Of a DNA stretch of 64,000 bases, positions 32,776 through 41,726 are shown piece after piece (the first letter of the stretch is position 1; every line of letters starts with the position of its first letter). A program made the position numbers and the translations under genes. Under the pieces are notes generated by a model that was not told the origin of the DNA, searched no databases, and saw only the letters and a list, made by a program, of their open reading frames with translations. The DNA lies in the NCBI RefSeq assembly GCF_042433515.1, contig NZ_JBHLVH010000019.1:62001-126000 (forward strand). The letters are read 5' to 3'. The stretch is from Kytococcus schroeteri. Its GTDB lineage: Bacteria; Actinomycetota; Actinomycetes; Actinomycetales; Dermatophilaceae.

Positions 32776-34256
32776 GCGGGGCTCCCCGGAGTGGACCCGG
32801 CGGCGCGCACAGGGGTGGTGGGCACTCCGTCGCGCGCGAGGTCGAGCATCAGGTCGAGGTCGAGGTGCTCGGTGCACGCGTCGGCCAGTGCGTCCACCAT
32901 CGCGCTACGGCGGGCCACGAACCCCGGAGCGGACGGGTCCGCGGTCCACGACGAACCCGCGGCGGAGGCCACCTCGGTGAGCCACGCCCGGCGGAAGGGG
33001 TCACCCTCGAGCAGACCGTGCCAGACCGTGCCCCACACCGCGCCGGACCGGGCGCCGCCCACCCAGGTCTCCTCGGCGTCGATGGTGCCGTGGTGGATCT
33101 CGTAGCCACTCACGGGCAGGCCCTGCCAGGTGCCGTTCGGGCGGGCGAGCGTCTTCTCGGGGTGGAAGGTCACCGTGCCCGGGAGCAGGCCCAGCCCGTC
33201 CACCGCGGCGCCGGACTCGACCGGGTCCACGAGGCGTTCGCGCAGCATCTGGTCGCCGCCGCAGATGCCCAGCACGGGTCGGGCACGGCGTGCCCGCTCG
33301 GTGACGACCCGGTCCAGCCCGCGTGAGCGGAGCCATTCGAGGTCGCTCACCGTCGCGCGGGAGCCGGGGAGGACGAGCAGGTCGGCCTCCCGGCACAGAT
33401 CGGGGTCGGTGGTGACGTGCACGTCCACGTCCGCCTCGGCGCGTAGCGCGTCCACGTCGGTCGCGTTGCTCGTGCGGGGGAGGCGCACGACGGCCACGTG
33501 CAGCCTGCCCTCCGTGGCGTCGAGGGCGGGGGCTGCCGTCCAGCCGAGGGTGTCCTCGCCGTCGAGCCAGACGTCGGTGAGCCAGGGCACGACGCCGGCG
33601 CACGGCATCCCGGTGCGGCGGGTGATCTCCTCCAGACCCGGTTCCAGGACCGAGGCGTCGCCGCGGAACTTGTTGATGACGTAGGCCGCCAGGTGGGTCC
33701 GGTCGGCCTCGTCCACCAGAGCCCAGGTGCCGTACAGGGCCGCGAGCACCCCGCCGCGGTCGATGTCGCCGACGACTGCGACCGGCAGGCCGAAGCGTCG
33801 GGCGAGGCCGAGGTTCACGTAGTCGCCGCTACGCAGGTTCACCTCGGCGGGGGAGCCGGCTCCCTCGGCCACCACGAGGTCCACCGAGGCCGAGAGCTCC
33901 TCGAATGCCGCGAAGGCCGCCTCGCGCAAGTGCTCCCGCCCCGTGGCGTACTCCCCGGCCCGCAGCTCTCCCGCGGGACGGCCACGCAGCACCACGTGGG
34001 AGCGGCGGTCAGAGCCGGGCTTCAGCAGCACCGGGTTGTGCAGGCTCGAGGCCTCCACGCCGGCGGCCTCGCACTGCAGGTACTGTGCCCGGCCGATCTC
34101 CGAGCCGTCGGCGCACACCATCGAGTTGTTCGACATGTTCTGCGCCTTGAACGGGGCCACCCTCACCCCCTGCCGCGACCACGCCCGGCACAGGCCGGTG
34201 ACGAGGAGGGACTTGCCGGCGTCGGAGGACGTCCCGGCGACGAGGATGCCGTTCAC
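32772..34256 (-). CDS. cobQ: Cobyric acid synthase
   Basis: CobQ amidates four side chains of adenosylcobyrinic acid a,c-diamide using glutamine and ATP. The protein (494 residues from the GTG) begins NGILVAGTSSDAGKSLL. It continues with FKAQNMSNNSMV, VVAEGAGSPAEVNL and GDIDRGGVLAALYG. The glutaminase nucleophile is present here as Cys332 in VLGICGGDQ, with the C-terminal GYEIHHG motif. TACGAT lies 7 nt before the GTG, favouring a leaderless start at 34256. The in-frame ATG at 34265 would add three residues, but overlaps that -10 box. It heads the unit cobQ-cobF. Confidence 0.94.
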   Translation of the reverse strand: MNGILVAGTSSDAGKSLLVTGLCRAWSRQGVRVAPFKAQNMSNNSMVCADGSEIGRAQYLQCEAAGVEASSLHNPVLLKPGSDRRSHVVLRGRPAGELRAGEYATGREHLREAAFAAFEELSASVDLVVAEGAGSPAEVNLRSGDYVNLGLARRFGLPVAVVGDIDRGGVLAALYGTWALVDEADRTHLAAYVINKFRGDASVLEPGLEEITRRTGMPCAGVVPWLTDVWLDGEDTLGWTAAPALDATEGRLHVAVVRLPRTSNATDVDALRAEADVDVHVTTDPDLCREADLLVLPGSRATVSDLEWLRSRGLDRVVTERARRARPVLGICGGDQMLRERLVDPVESGAAVDGLGLLPGTVTFHPEKTLARPNGTWQGLPVSGYEIHHGTIDAEETWVGGARSGAVWGTVWHGLLEGDPFRRAWLTEVASAAGSSWTADPSAPGFVARRSAMVDALADACTEHLDLDLMLDLARDGVPTTPVRAAGSTPGSPA

Positions 34257-34263
34257 GCGCGCC

Positions 34264-34269
34264 ATCGTA
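34264..34269 (-). promoter_or_regulatory. Probable -10 box of cobQ
   Basis: TACGAT on the reverse strand ends 7 nt before the GTG at 34256. Its last two bases are part of the alternative ATG, which argues against that ATG being the start. Confidence 0.45.
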
Positions 34270-34399
34270 GGAAACGCGGCCTGCTGCCCCACGCGACCCC
34301 GGCGGTCCCGGCCCTGCTGGGTGCGGCCGTGGGTGGCTGGGCCTGGCCGTCCCCGACTCCCTGTGCAGGCCCGGCGGCTGGGGGCGGACGGGGTGGGGC

Positions 34400-36191
34400 T
34401 CAGGGGTTGCGGTAGTCGTGGGGTGTGGTGGTGTACCTCTGGCCCAGGAGGCTGGTCCAGTGGATGGTGCCGTCGGGGTGGGCTTGGGCGGTCCACTGTC
34501 GTTTTGTCTTGCGGGTGTGGCCCTTGCGGGAGAGGGACTGCAGGTTGTCCGGGGTGGTGGGGCCGCCGTGGTCGAAGGGGACCAGGTGGTCCAGTTCGCA
34601 CCGGTCTGCGGGGATCTCCCCGGTGCCGGGGTCGCGGGCGATGCCGTCGCGGGCGCGGACGAAGCGGGCGACCGAGGCGGTGGGCCGGTAGGTGTGGGGT
34701 GAGACGGTCACGGCGTGCCCGGTGGTCGGGTCGGCGACCAGGCGCTGCCAGGTGGATCCTTCCCGGACGGCGACGGCACGGACGTGCTCGGCGTCGAGGT
34801 ACCCGAACCCGGGCACCCACCCCAACGGTGCACCCAACACTCCACCATCGCCACGCGATGGGGTGCCGACGTCCGCCTTCCCATCCTGTGTCGGGACGGC
34901 GTCACCGGGGCCGTCGGGTGGTGCGGCACCTGGCGGGGCCTGCCCCTCGTGTTGCGTGGGTGGGAGTCCCTGACCGGTACCGCTCGGGCCCGTGCTGCTG
35001 CTGTCGGTGTCAGTGTCGGTCTTGGGCGTGTTCTCGAGCAGGACGTCCAGGCCGACCACGACGGTGCACCGGGCCGGGGGCAGGACCGGGTCACCGATCC
35101 GCGGGATCGGGAAGTAGTCCTCGGCGACCGTCCCGCAGGAGGTGCACACCGGCGGCACCGGTGCCGTGGGACCCGGCACCGGGGTGTCCCCGCGAGGGGC
35201 CGTGCCCTCCTCTGGTGCAGCGCCCCGCGCAGCCAGGTTCCCGGCCCGGTCCGATCCGGCGGGTGTGGTGTGGGGAGTCTCGACAGTCCAGTCGGCCGGG
35301 TCGGGGTCCTCGTGGGGTGCCCGCCCACTCCCCGCACCCCCAGCCGCACCCGCGCTCGGGGGCGGGACCGGGGTCGTGTTGGCGCCGGTGTTGGGGTGGT
35401 CGGGGAGCTGGCCGACCAACAGCAGGTCCAGGTGCAGGTCCGAGCGGAGCTGGCCCAGGGTACGGGCGTCACCGGCGGCCTTCGCGCGGCGGGCCGCGTT
35501 GTCCAACCGGGACCAGGCACCGGCCACCCGGGTGGCCTCACCGACCACCGTGAGCGACCCGGTCCCGTCCTGACCGGCCCGGGCCCAGCTGCCCCGGCCT
35601 GCGATCGCCGTGGTCCGCCTGGCACGGGCCGCGGCCCGGTCAGCGGTCTCGGCCTGCCGCACCCTGCGGCCCAGCAACCGTCGGAACGACGACCCGCTGC
35701 GCGGGGACCCGTCCGACCCCCGGGTCAACACCTCCTGGCCGATCGTGACGGCCACGTCCTGGGGCAGGTGGTCGGTGGCGGCGTGCCAGTCCAGCACCCT
35801 GCGCAACGACGCCCGGCCCTGGATGACCGCTGACCTGCCGCAGTCCAGCCGGGCGGGGTCGCTGGTGACCAGGTCGACCACCGCGCGCACGAACAGGCCC
35901 GACTCGCCGGTGGCACACACCAGCTCGTCAGCCACCGTGGCGTCCACGTCCACACGGCGCCACGCGGCCCCCAACCCGCCATCGGTGATCTGCCCGCACG
36001 CCCGGGTGACCTCGGCGTGGACCCGGCCGACCGCGTCGAGGAAGGCCACCTCCGCGGCCCGCATCGCCTCCAGGGCGGCCACCGCCGNNNNNNNNNNNNN
36101 NNNNNNNNNNNNNNNNNNNNNNNNNNNNNNNNNNNNNNNNNNNNNNNNNNNNNNNNNNNNNNNNNNNCCCGCAACCCCCATCATCGAACAT
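34400..36191 (-). CDS. DUF222 / HNH endonuclease domain protein (interrupted by assembly gap)
   Basis: The reverse-strand frame has an N-terminal DUF222-like helical region (VAFLDAVGRVHAEV; LVCATGESGLFVRAVVDLV), a long Pro/Gly/Thr-rich middle and a C-terminal HNH motif. The HNH motif is CELDHLVPFDHGGPTTPDNL, then SRKGHTRKTKRQW. Such proteins occur in many copies in actinobacteria, and their function is unclear; the HNH fold is a nuclease fold. The 5' end is broken by 80 N. Beyond the gap an ATG at 36191 gives MFDDGGCG, plausible for this family. It is out of frame with the rest if the gap really is 80 bases; an ATG at 36184 is in frame. The true start is therefore unresolved. Confidence 0.8.
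36088..36167. other. Assembly gap (80 N) inside the DUF222/HNH gene
   Basis: Undetermined bases separate the first codons from the rest of the gene. DUF222 genes are multicopy and repetitive, a common cause of assembly breaks. Confidence 0.98.
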
Positions 36192-36461
36192 GTGGACGAA
36201 ACGACACCCGCCCGACCGCGACCCACCCCACCTGTGGACACCCACCACACCGGCCCCATGCCCACGCCGAGGTGGACGCCATCCGCGCCGCCCCCCGCCC
36301 GGGACGCCGCCGACGCCGGCTTCGACGACGCCGCCATCCGCCGCGACGTGTGCGCCGACTCCCCCCTCGATGCTGCGCCTCACCCGCACCCCGCACGATG
36401 CCGAGCACGCCCCCTTCGCCGCGTGGCTCGCCCACCCCCGGCCGCGACGAGTACTGACGCC

Positions 36462-36467
36462 TACGAT
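36462..36467 (+). promoter_or_regulatory. Probable -10 box of menB
   Basis: TACGAT is 6 nt upstream of the menB GTG, with no ribosome site between. The preceding interval 36192-36461 holds no convincing gene; its open frames are arginine-rich or unrelated to known families. Confidence 0.45.
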
Positions 36468-36473
36468 CGACCC

Positions 36474-37478
36474 GTGACCCAGAGCACCGAGCAGCCCGAG
36501 AGCCCCTTCGACCCCACCGCGTGGGCCACCGTCCCCGGCTTCGAGGAGCTCACCGACATCACCTACCACCGCAGCACGCTGCCCGCGGTGGGGCGCGGCG
36601 GCCCCGACGGCACGGGTGACGGCTCGAGCACCCTCGGCGTGGTCCGCATCGCGTTCGACCGCCCGGAGGTGCGCAACGCCTTCCGCCCCCACACGGTGGA
36701 CGAGCTCTACCGCGCCCTGGACCACGCGCGCCGCTCCCCGGACGTGGGCGTGGTGCTGCTCACTGGCAACGGCCCCTCGCCCAAGGACGGCGGCTGGGCC
36801 TTCTGCTCCGGCGGCGACCAGCGCATCCGCGGCCGCTCCGGCTACCAGTACGCCACCTCCCACGACAGCGACGTCGCCGCCGCCGACGCCTCCAGCGTGG
36901 ACACCGCCCGCGTGCGTGCCGAGGGCGGTCGCCTGCACATCCTCGAGGTGCAGCGCCTCATCCGCACCATGCCCAAGGTGGTCATCTGCCTGGTGGGCGG
37001 CTGGGCGGCCGGCGGAGGGCACTCCCTGCACGTGGTGTGCGACCTCACCATCGCCTCCCGCCAGCACGCGCGCTTCAAGCAGACCGATGCCGACGTGGGC
37101 TCCTTCGACGCCGGGTACGGCTCGGCCTACCTGGCCCAGCAGGTGGGGCAGAAGTTCGCCCGCGAGATCTTCTTCCTGGGCCGCACCTACGACGCCGAGC
37201 AGATGCACCGCATGGGCGCGGTGAACCTGGTGGCCGACCACGCCGAGCTGGAGCGCGAGGGCATCGCCATGGCCCGCGACGTGCTGGGCAAGTCGCCCAC
37301 GGCGCAGCGCATGCTGAAGTTCGCCTTCAACCTGGCCGACGACGGCCTCATGGGCCAGCAGGTCTTCGCCGGGGAGGCCACGCGCCTGGCGTACATGACC
37401 GACGAGGCGGTGGAGGGCAAGGAGGCCTTCCTGGAGAAGCGCGACCCGGACTGGTCGGCGCACCCCTGGTACTACTGA
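36474..37478 (+). CDS. menB: 1,4-Dihydroxy-2-naphthoyl-CoA synthase
   Basis: MenB closes the second ring of the naphthoquinone from O-succinylbenzoyl-CoA in menaquinone synthesis. The 334-residue crotonase-fold protein shows VRIAFDRPEVRNAFRP and AFCSGGDQRIRGRSGY. The CoA/oxyanion-hole loop is VGGWAAGGGHSLHVVCDL, followed by QTDADVGSFDAGYGSAYLA. The C-terminus KRDPDWSAHPWYY matches MenB. It is slightly longer than usual at the N-terminus. The GTG start is supported by the TACGAT box. It is followed 7 nt later by menE. Confidence 0.96.
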   Translation: MTQSTEQPESPFDPTAWATVPGFEELTDITYHRSTLPAVGRGGPDGTGDGSSTLGVVRIAFDRPEVRNAFRPHTVDELYRALDHARRSPDVGVVLLTGNGPSPKDGGWAFCSGGDQRIRGRSGYQYATSHDSDVAAADASSVDTARVRAEGGRLHILEVQRLIRTMPKVVICLVGGWAAGGGHSLHVVCDLTIASRQHARFKQTDADVGSFDAGYGSAYLAQQVGQKFAREIFFLGRTYDAEQMHRMGAVNLVADHAELEREGIAMARDVLGKSPTAQRMLKFAFNLADDGLMGQQVFAGEATRLAYMTDEAVEGKEAFLEKRDPDWSAHPWYY

Positions 37479-37485
37479 GCCGCCG

Positions 37486-38670
37486 GTGACCTCCCGCCCC
37501 TCCCCCTCGCCGGGCACCCCCACCACCATCGATGCCGGGGCCGGCGTCGATGCCGTGCGCGCCGCCCTGGCGGGCGTCCTCGCCGGGCGCGCCGACCTCG
37601 CGCTGGGCACGTCGGGCTCCACCGGCTCCCCGGCCCGCGCCCTCCTCCGTGGCACCGACCTGCGCGCCAGCGCCACGGCCACGCACGCCCGCCTCGGAGG
37701 CCCGGGGCGGTGGGTGCTCGCGCTGCCGCCCGGCCACATCGCCGGGGTGCAGGTGCTGGTGCGCGCAGCCGTGGCCGGGACCGAGCCGCTGGTGACCACC
37801 GGCGGCGACGGCACGTCCTTCGACCCCGGCCGCCTGGCCGCCGACCTCGAGGCCGCCCGCGCCGCCGCCCCGGCCACCCGCACCTACCTCTCCCTCGTGC
37901 CCACGCAGGTGGTGCGCCTGGTGGCCGACCCCACCCTGGCCGGGCGCGTGGCCGCCGCGGTCGACGCCGTGCTCGTGGGCGGGGCGGCCCTCCCCTCGGC
38001 CGCCGCCGAGGCTGCCGCGAGCGCCGGCCTGCCCGTGGTGCGCACCTACGGCTCCACCGAGACCTGCGGCGGGTGCGTCTACGACGGCCGCCCGCTGGAC
38101 GGAGTGGAGGTGGGCACCACCGCCGAGGGGCGCGTGACGCTCACGGCGCCGTGGGTGACGCGGGGCTGGCTGGTGGACGGGGAGCTCGTCACCGAGCGTG
38201 CGCACGCCGGGGGCGCCGGCGCCCGCATCGAGGAGGACGCACCCGCCGCCGACGACACGCCCCGCCGCACCCTGGTGACCGACGACCTGGGCGAGCTGGC
38301 CGACGGCCGCCTGCGCCTCATCGGGCGGGCGGACGACCTCATCGCCACCGGGGGGCTCAAGGTGTCGCCGCACGTGGTGGCCGATGCGGTGGCGCGCCTG
38401 CCGCAGGTGGCCGAGTGCGCCGTGGTGGGCACCCCGGACCCGGTGTGGGGGCAGCGGGTGACCGTGGTGGCCGTACCGCGCCACGGAGAGGGCGCTGCCG
38501 GCAGCGCCCCCTCGCTCGCCGCCCTCCGCGACGCCCTGCGCACCGAGCTGGCCCCCGAGGCTCTCCCCCGTGCCGTGCGCTGGGTGGACACGATGCCGCT
38601 CACCGGCCCCGGCAAGCACGACCGGGCAGCCCTGCGCACCCTGGCTGCCGAGCCCGACGAGGCGGTATGA
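37486..38670 (+). CDS. menE: O-succinylbenzoate-CoA ligase
   Basis: MenE activates o-succinylbenzoate with ATP and CoA, giving the MenB substrate. The 394-residue AMP-forming ligase has the P-loop-like GTSGSTGSPARALL, LALPPGHIAGVQVL, VRTYGSTETCGGCVYDG and IGRADDLIATGGLKVSP. The C-terminal lysine motif GPGKHDRAAL is also present. It is shorter than typical acyl-CoA ligases (about 500 residues), as is normal for actinobacterial MenE. The GTG start lies 7 nt after the menB stop. Its stop is only 2 nt from the stop of the convergent ABC ATPase gene. Confidence 0.94.
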   Translation: MTSRPSPSPGTPTTIDAGAGVDAVRAALAGVLAGRADLALGTSGSTGSPARALLRGTDLRASATATHARLGGPGRWVLALPPGHIAGVQVLVRAAVAGTEPLVTTGGDGTSFDPGRLAADLEAARAAAPATRTYLSLVPTQVVRLVADPTLAGRVAAAVDAVLVGGAALPSAAAEAAASAGLPVVRTYGSTETCGGCVYDGRPLDGVEVGTTAEGRVTLTAPWVTRGWLVDGELVTERAHAGGAGARIEEDAPAADDTPRRTLVTDDLGELADGRLRLIGRADDLIATGGLKVSPHVVADAVARLPQVAECAVVGTPDPVWGQRVTVVAVPRHGEGAAGSAPSLAALRDALRTELAPEALPRAVRWVDTMPLTGPGKHDRAALRTLAAEPDEAV

Positions 38671-38672
38671 GG

Positions 38673-39341
38673 TCAGGCTGCGCGGCCCACAGCCGCCGAG
38701 AGGTCGAACATCGAATCCGCCCAACGCATCATGCGGTCGTCGTGCGTCGCCATCACGATGGCCGTACCCCGGGAGGCCATCTCGTCGAAGACCCTCTGGA
38801 CGACCTGGACGTTGCCGTCGTCGAGTGACGCCGTGGGCTCGTCGGCGAACACCACGCGGGGATTCTGCAGCAGCAGCCGCGCCAGAGCGACCCGCTGCTG
38901 TTCGCCACCACTCAGGGTCAGTGTCTTGGTCTGCGGGGAGTGACTCACACCCACACGGTCGAGCACCTGGGCACGCATGGCCGGCCGGTCCGCGCGGCGC
39001 ACAGTGCGCCCGGAGAAGCCATAGTCCAGGTTCTGCCCGATGGTCTGCGTAGGCACCAGTCCGTGGTCCTGGAAGAGGACTCCCAGGACGTCACGGCGCA
39101 GACGCCGCATGGTGCGCCCGCTCGCGCTCGTGAGGTCCGTTCCCTCCAGACGAACGCTTCCTCCGCCGGGGGACTCCAGGCCGGCGAGGCAGTTCAGCAG
39201 CGTGGTCTTGCCGCAGCCGCTGGGTCCCACCAGGGCGAGACGCTCGCCGGGGGCAACCGTGAGGTCCACCCCCTTCCAGAGCACCCGGCCGGGCACACTC
39301 ATGGACAGCCTCTCGGCCACCAGCACGAACTCGTCCTGCAT
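38673..39341 (-). CDS. ABC transporter ATP-binding protein of the bacteriocin cassette
   Basis: The 222-residue ATPase has Walker A GPSGCGKTT (39-47), Q-loop LFQDHG (89-94), signature LSGGEQQR (143-150), Walker B RVVFADEPT (162-170) and switch His200. It belongs to the LolD/MacB-like group. Members encoded next to lactococcin-972-type bacteriocins and a large membrane protein are believed to export the bacteriocin or confer immunity. It lies 3 nt downstream of the membrane protein gene on the same strand. Codon choice here is visibly less GC-extreme than in the flanking men genes, in keeping with acquisition by transfer (inference). Confidence 0.88.
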   Translation of the reverse strand: MQDEFVLVAERLSMSVPGRVLWKGVDLTVAPGERLALVGPSGCGKTTLLNCLAGLESPGGGSVRLEGTDLTSASGRTMRRLRRDVLGVLFQDHGLVPTQTIGQNLDYGFSGRTVRRADRPAMRAQVLDRVGVSHSPQTKTLTLSGGEQQRVALARLLLQNPRVVFADEPTASLDDGNVQVVQRVFDEMASRGTAIVMATHDDRMMRWADSMFDLSAAVGRAA

Positions 39342-39344
39342 GAT

Positions 39345-41312
39345 TCACCCTTCCTTCAGGACTGTGGTGTTGAGGCCCCGCTCGACGATCGTCGCTGTCA
39401 CGGCCACGACGAGCGCCACGACGAGACACTGACCGGCGAGCAGCCACGCCCCAGCGGGTCCCTCGAGGACACCGCGAGACAGGGCCACGACCGTTCCGAT
39501 GAGCGTCATGACCGCCGCAGCCGCAGCCACTGGCACGTGCCGGCGAATCGGGTGGCGCCCCGTCACGAACCCCACGAACAAGCGGCGGCGACGGGCGCGG
39601 GTCAGAACCTGGACCGCCACCACCAAGGAAGTGATCTCGATGGCGGCGAGCACGACCATCGAGACCACGGCTCGATGCCGCTCACGCCCCAGCTCCACCC
39701 GGGTCTCCTCGACGGTCTGCTGCGGATCGACGGCCGGAGAGACCCGGTCCGCCACGGTCGAGGCAGCCAGCGCCGCCTCGACCTTCCGCGGCTCGCCCAC
39801 GAACATGAGCTCCGACCGGCTCATGGCCGCGGACAGGAAGTTTCCGGAGAGCCAGTCCGCGCCATCGTCGACGACCAGCACCCACGGATCAGTTGCTTCG
39901 TCGTCACCAGACGAGCGCACCGCGTTTCCTTGGCGGAGGACCGGCCACCCGTCGACCCCAGCAGGCGCGTGCACAATCTGCACCGAAGGAACCTCCACGC
40001 AGCCCTTCGCCCGCTGACGTTCGCCGCAGGAGAGTTCTCCCTGAAACGCCATCCACTCCGCCACCGAGCCCTTGACGGCACCAACATCACCTCCGGAGGG
40101 AGCGACGAGCCAGGGCCCGTCCCCGTCCAGGGTCACCTCAGGCTGGAGACGCCGCAGGTACTCCTTGTTCACGATGAGACACCCCTGACCACCGTCCGCG
40201 AAGTCACAGGGCTTCGGCGCCGCGTTGAGGAAGATCGGGGTCGTCTTGTCCAAGGTCGTGAACACCGTCCGAAATCGGTGTCCGACCTCCGGCGACTCGT
40301 TGTCCGGTGCTCCGTACTGACTCGGCGACGCAAGTTGGGGCATGCGGTCCCAGACCCCGAGCTCTTCGCTGAGACGCTGCTGTTCCATGCCCGTCTGGAG
40401 AGCCCGCACGCCCGCCACGGGCAGGAGCCCCATGGCAGCCGTGGCTGCGAGTGAGGCGGCCAGTCCGATCACCAAGAAGGGTCGGCGACCCCGCAGACGC
40501 TCCATGAGCGGGGCCTCCCACTGGAAACCCGCTGCCAGCCCCACCACAGCGGCTGCAAGTACTCCGAGGGCGGCCCAAGCGAGCAGGCCCAGAACAGAAC
40601 CGCGCACCGAGGAGCCCAGGACCGCGCGCGTGGACGGGTTCAACGCCACGGCCACCAGCATGACCACGAGCACGCCCACCATCCATGCCACGACAAGACC
40701 CAGCAGCCCCCACCAGGCAGTCCTCCGGGACTGCCCGCACGCCTCCATCACGGCGACCCGCCGTGTGGCCTCCGCGGCAGTCAGAGCAGCAGCCGCCAAC
40801 ACCGCCGCCCCCAGCACCCACAGTGCTGCCATCAAGTCCGCCTGTGACGCAGCGAGGTCACGGGGACCCGTGTCCACTCGCTCCCTGACCGACACGTCGA
40901 CCCCCATGTGGTGCAGGTCGGCATAGAAGGCACGCAGCTGCGCCGGTTCACCCCATACGGCCCACCGACCTCGCAGGCTGGTGGAGTCCGACCACGGTTC
41001 TGCCCGCGCTCCAGGGATCCCCACCGGCTCTGCAGGCCCGTTCTCGACGGGGGGCGCCGAGGGCGGAGCCTGCATCGTCGTCTCTCCTGCAGCGCCCACC
41101 GTGACCCGGGCCAGTCCCACACCGTGCTCCGCTGCGCCGGCCCCCATCTGGGCGGCGAGCCCCTTACGGTCCGGGATCCCCGACACGACGAGGCTGGCGT
41201 CAGCCCTGTTGGGGAAGGTCTCCGCCTGAGCTGAAGCTCCGAGCCAGGCGATGATCGCAGCCAAGAGCAGGTTGATGGTGATCGTCAGCCTCAACAGGTG
41301 CGTACTGCGCAC
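39345..41312 (-). CDS. Bacteriocin-associated integral membrane protein (immunity/export permease)
   Basis: The 655-residue protein has an N-terminal hydrophobic segment (about residues 7-26) and a soluble region. A membrane cluster of several helices lies around 165-305 (with the FtsX/MacB-like VMEACGQSRRTAWWGLLGLV helix pair). A large extracytoplasmic domain with paired cysteines follows (CDFADGGQGC; SCGERQRAKGC), then C-terminal helices from about 530. This is the layout of the BacIM/DUF1430 family found beside lactococcin 972 genes. An AAGGA 7 nt upstream supports the GTG at 41312. It probably forms a transporter with the adjacent ATPase; immunity and export cannot be told apart from sequence. 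Confidence 0.82.
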   Translation of the reverse strand: MRSTHLLRLTITINLLLAAIIAWLGASAQAETFPNRADASLVVSGIPDRKGLAAQMGAGAAEHGVGLARVTVGAAGETTMQAPPSAPPVENGPAEPVGIPGARAEPWSDSTSLRGRWAVWGEPAQLRAFYADLHHMGVDVSVRERVDTGPRDLAASQADLMAALWVLGAAVLAAAALTAAEATRRVAVMEACGQSRRTAWWGLLGLVVAWMVGVLVVMLVAVALNPSTRAVLGSSVRGSVLGLLAWAALGVLAAAVVGLAAGFQWEAPLMERLRGRRPFLVIGLAASLAATAAMGLLPVAGVRALQTGMEQQRLSEELGVWDRMPQLASPSQYGAPDNESPEVGHRFRTVFTTLDKTTPIFLNAAPKPCDFADGGQGCLIVNKEYLRRLQPEVTLDGDGPWLVAPSGGDVGAVKGSVAEWMAFQGELSCGERQRAKGCVEVPSVQIVHAPAGVDGWPVLRQGNAVRSSGDDEATDPWVLVVDDGADWLSGNFLSAAMSRSELMFVGEPRKVEAALAASTVADRVSPAVDPQQTVEETRVELGRERHRAVVSMVVLAAIEITSLVVAVQVLTRARRRRLFVGFVTGRHPIRRHVPVAAAAAVMTLIGTVVALSRGVLEGPAGAWLLAGQCLVVALVVAVTATIVERGLNTTVLKEG

Positions 41313-41335
41313 TCCGCATCCTTCCCACTGCCACG

Positions 41336-41369
41336 GTTGTGGGGCCCGGATCCCTCCGGGCCCCACAAC
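41336..41369 (-). terminator. Perfect 15-bp hairpin between bacteriocin and permease genes
   Basis: GTTGTGGGGCCCGGA (41336-41350) and TCCGGGCCCCACAAC (41355-41369) are perfect complements around a 4-nt loop. It lies between the bacteriocin stop and the permease start on the same strand. It may partially terminate transcription, so that bacteriocin mRNA exceeds transporter mRNA, or protect the 3' end of the short transcript. Confidence 0.7.
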
Positions 41370-41386
41370 GCGTCACGAACCCGGAC

Positions 41387-41707
41387 TCAGACCACGCTGT
41401 AGTAGGCGTGGTCGACGGCCAGCTGGCAGGCACGGATGGACGAGTTCGCCCACACGCCCTTGCTCTTGGTGCCCGAGCGGTTCTCCTCGCCGTCGCAGTT
41501 GCGCACGGAGGAACCGTGGGCGCGGGAACCATGGTGGTACTCCGACACGACGGTGCCACCACCAAAGGCTCCGGTCGTACCATGCCGCCACGTTCCGCCC
41601 GCCGGGTGGGTCGTCTCGACAGCTGCGAAGGCAGCGGTGGCACAGGTGGCCGTGACAACGGTAGTCAGTGCGACCCCGCGACGGAGCGACGCATACGCAT
41701 GATGCAC
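41387..41707 (-). CDS. Lactococcin 972 family bacteriocin precursor (start frame disturbed)
   Basis: The frame encodes a signal peptide (h-region GVALTTVVTATCATAAFA) and a mature part of about 78 residues beginning AVETTHPAGGTW. Family traits are GGTWRHG, EYHHGSRAHGSSV, KGVWANSS and the terminal AYYSVV. Lactococcin 972 blocks septum formation by binding lipid II. Two cysteines (RNCDG, RACQL) could form a disulfide; lactococcin 972 itself has none. The only start in this frame is GTG 41707, which is fused to the GAAGGAG ribosome site. The ideally spaced ATG at 41700 is one base out of frame and gives an 11-residue peptide. Adding one base in the C4 run 41674-41677 would join it to the signal peptide. 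Confidence 0.82.
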   Translation of the reverse strand: MHHAYASLRRGVALTTVVTATCATAAFAAVETTHPAGGTWRHGTTGAFGGGTVVSEYHHGSRAHGSSVRNCDGEENRSGTKSKGVWANSSIRACQLAVDHAYYSVV

Positions 41708-41713
41708 TCCTTC
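41707..41713 (-). promoter_or_regulatory. Strong ribosome-binding site that decides the bacteriocin start
   Basis: GAAGGAG on the reverse strand is followed by a 6-nt spacer and an ATG at 41700. It overlaps the GTG at 41707 by one base, so it cannot serve that GTG. Confidence 0.7.
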
Positions 41714-41726
41714 ATGTGTGATCGAC

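Noticed and set aside
36192..36473. Small protein-like open frames between the DUF222 gene and menB
   Set aside because: Three overlapping frames look partly protein-like, but none has a ribosome site, start context or known similarity; the interval is best read as promoter and leader.
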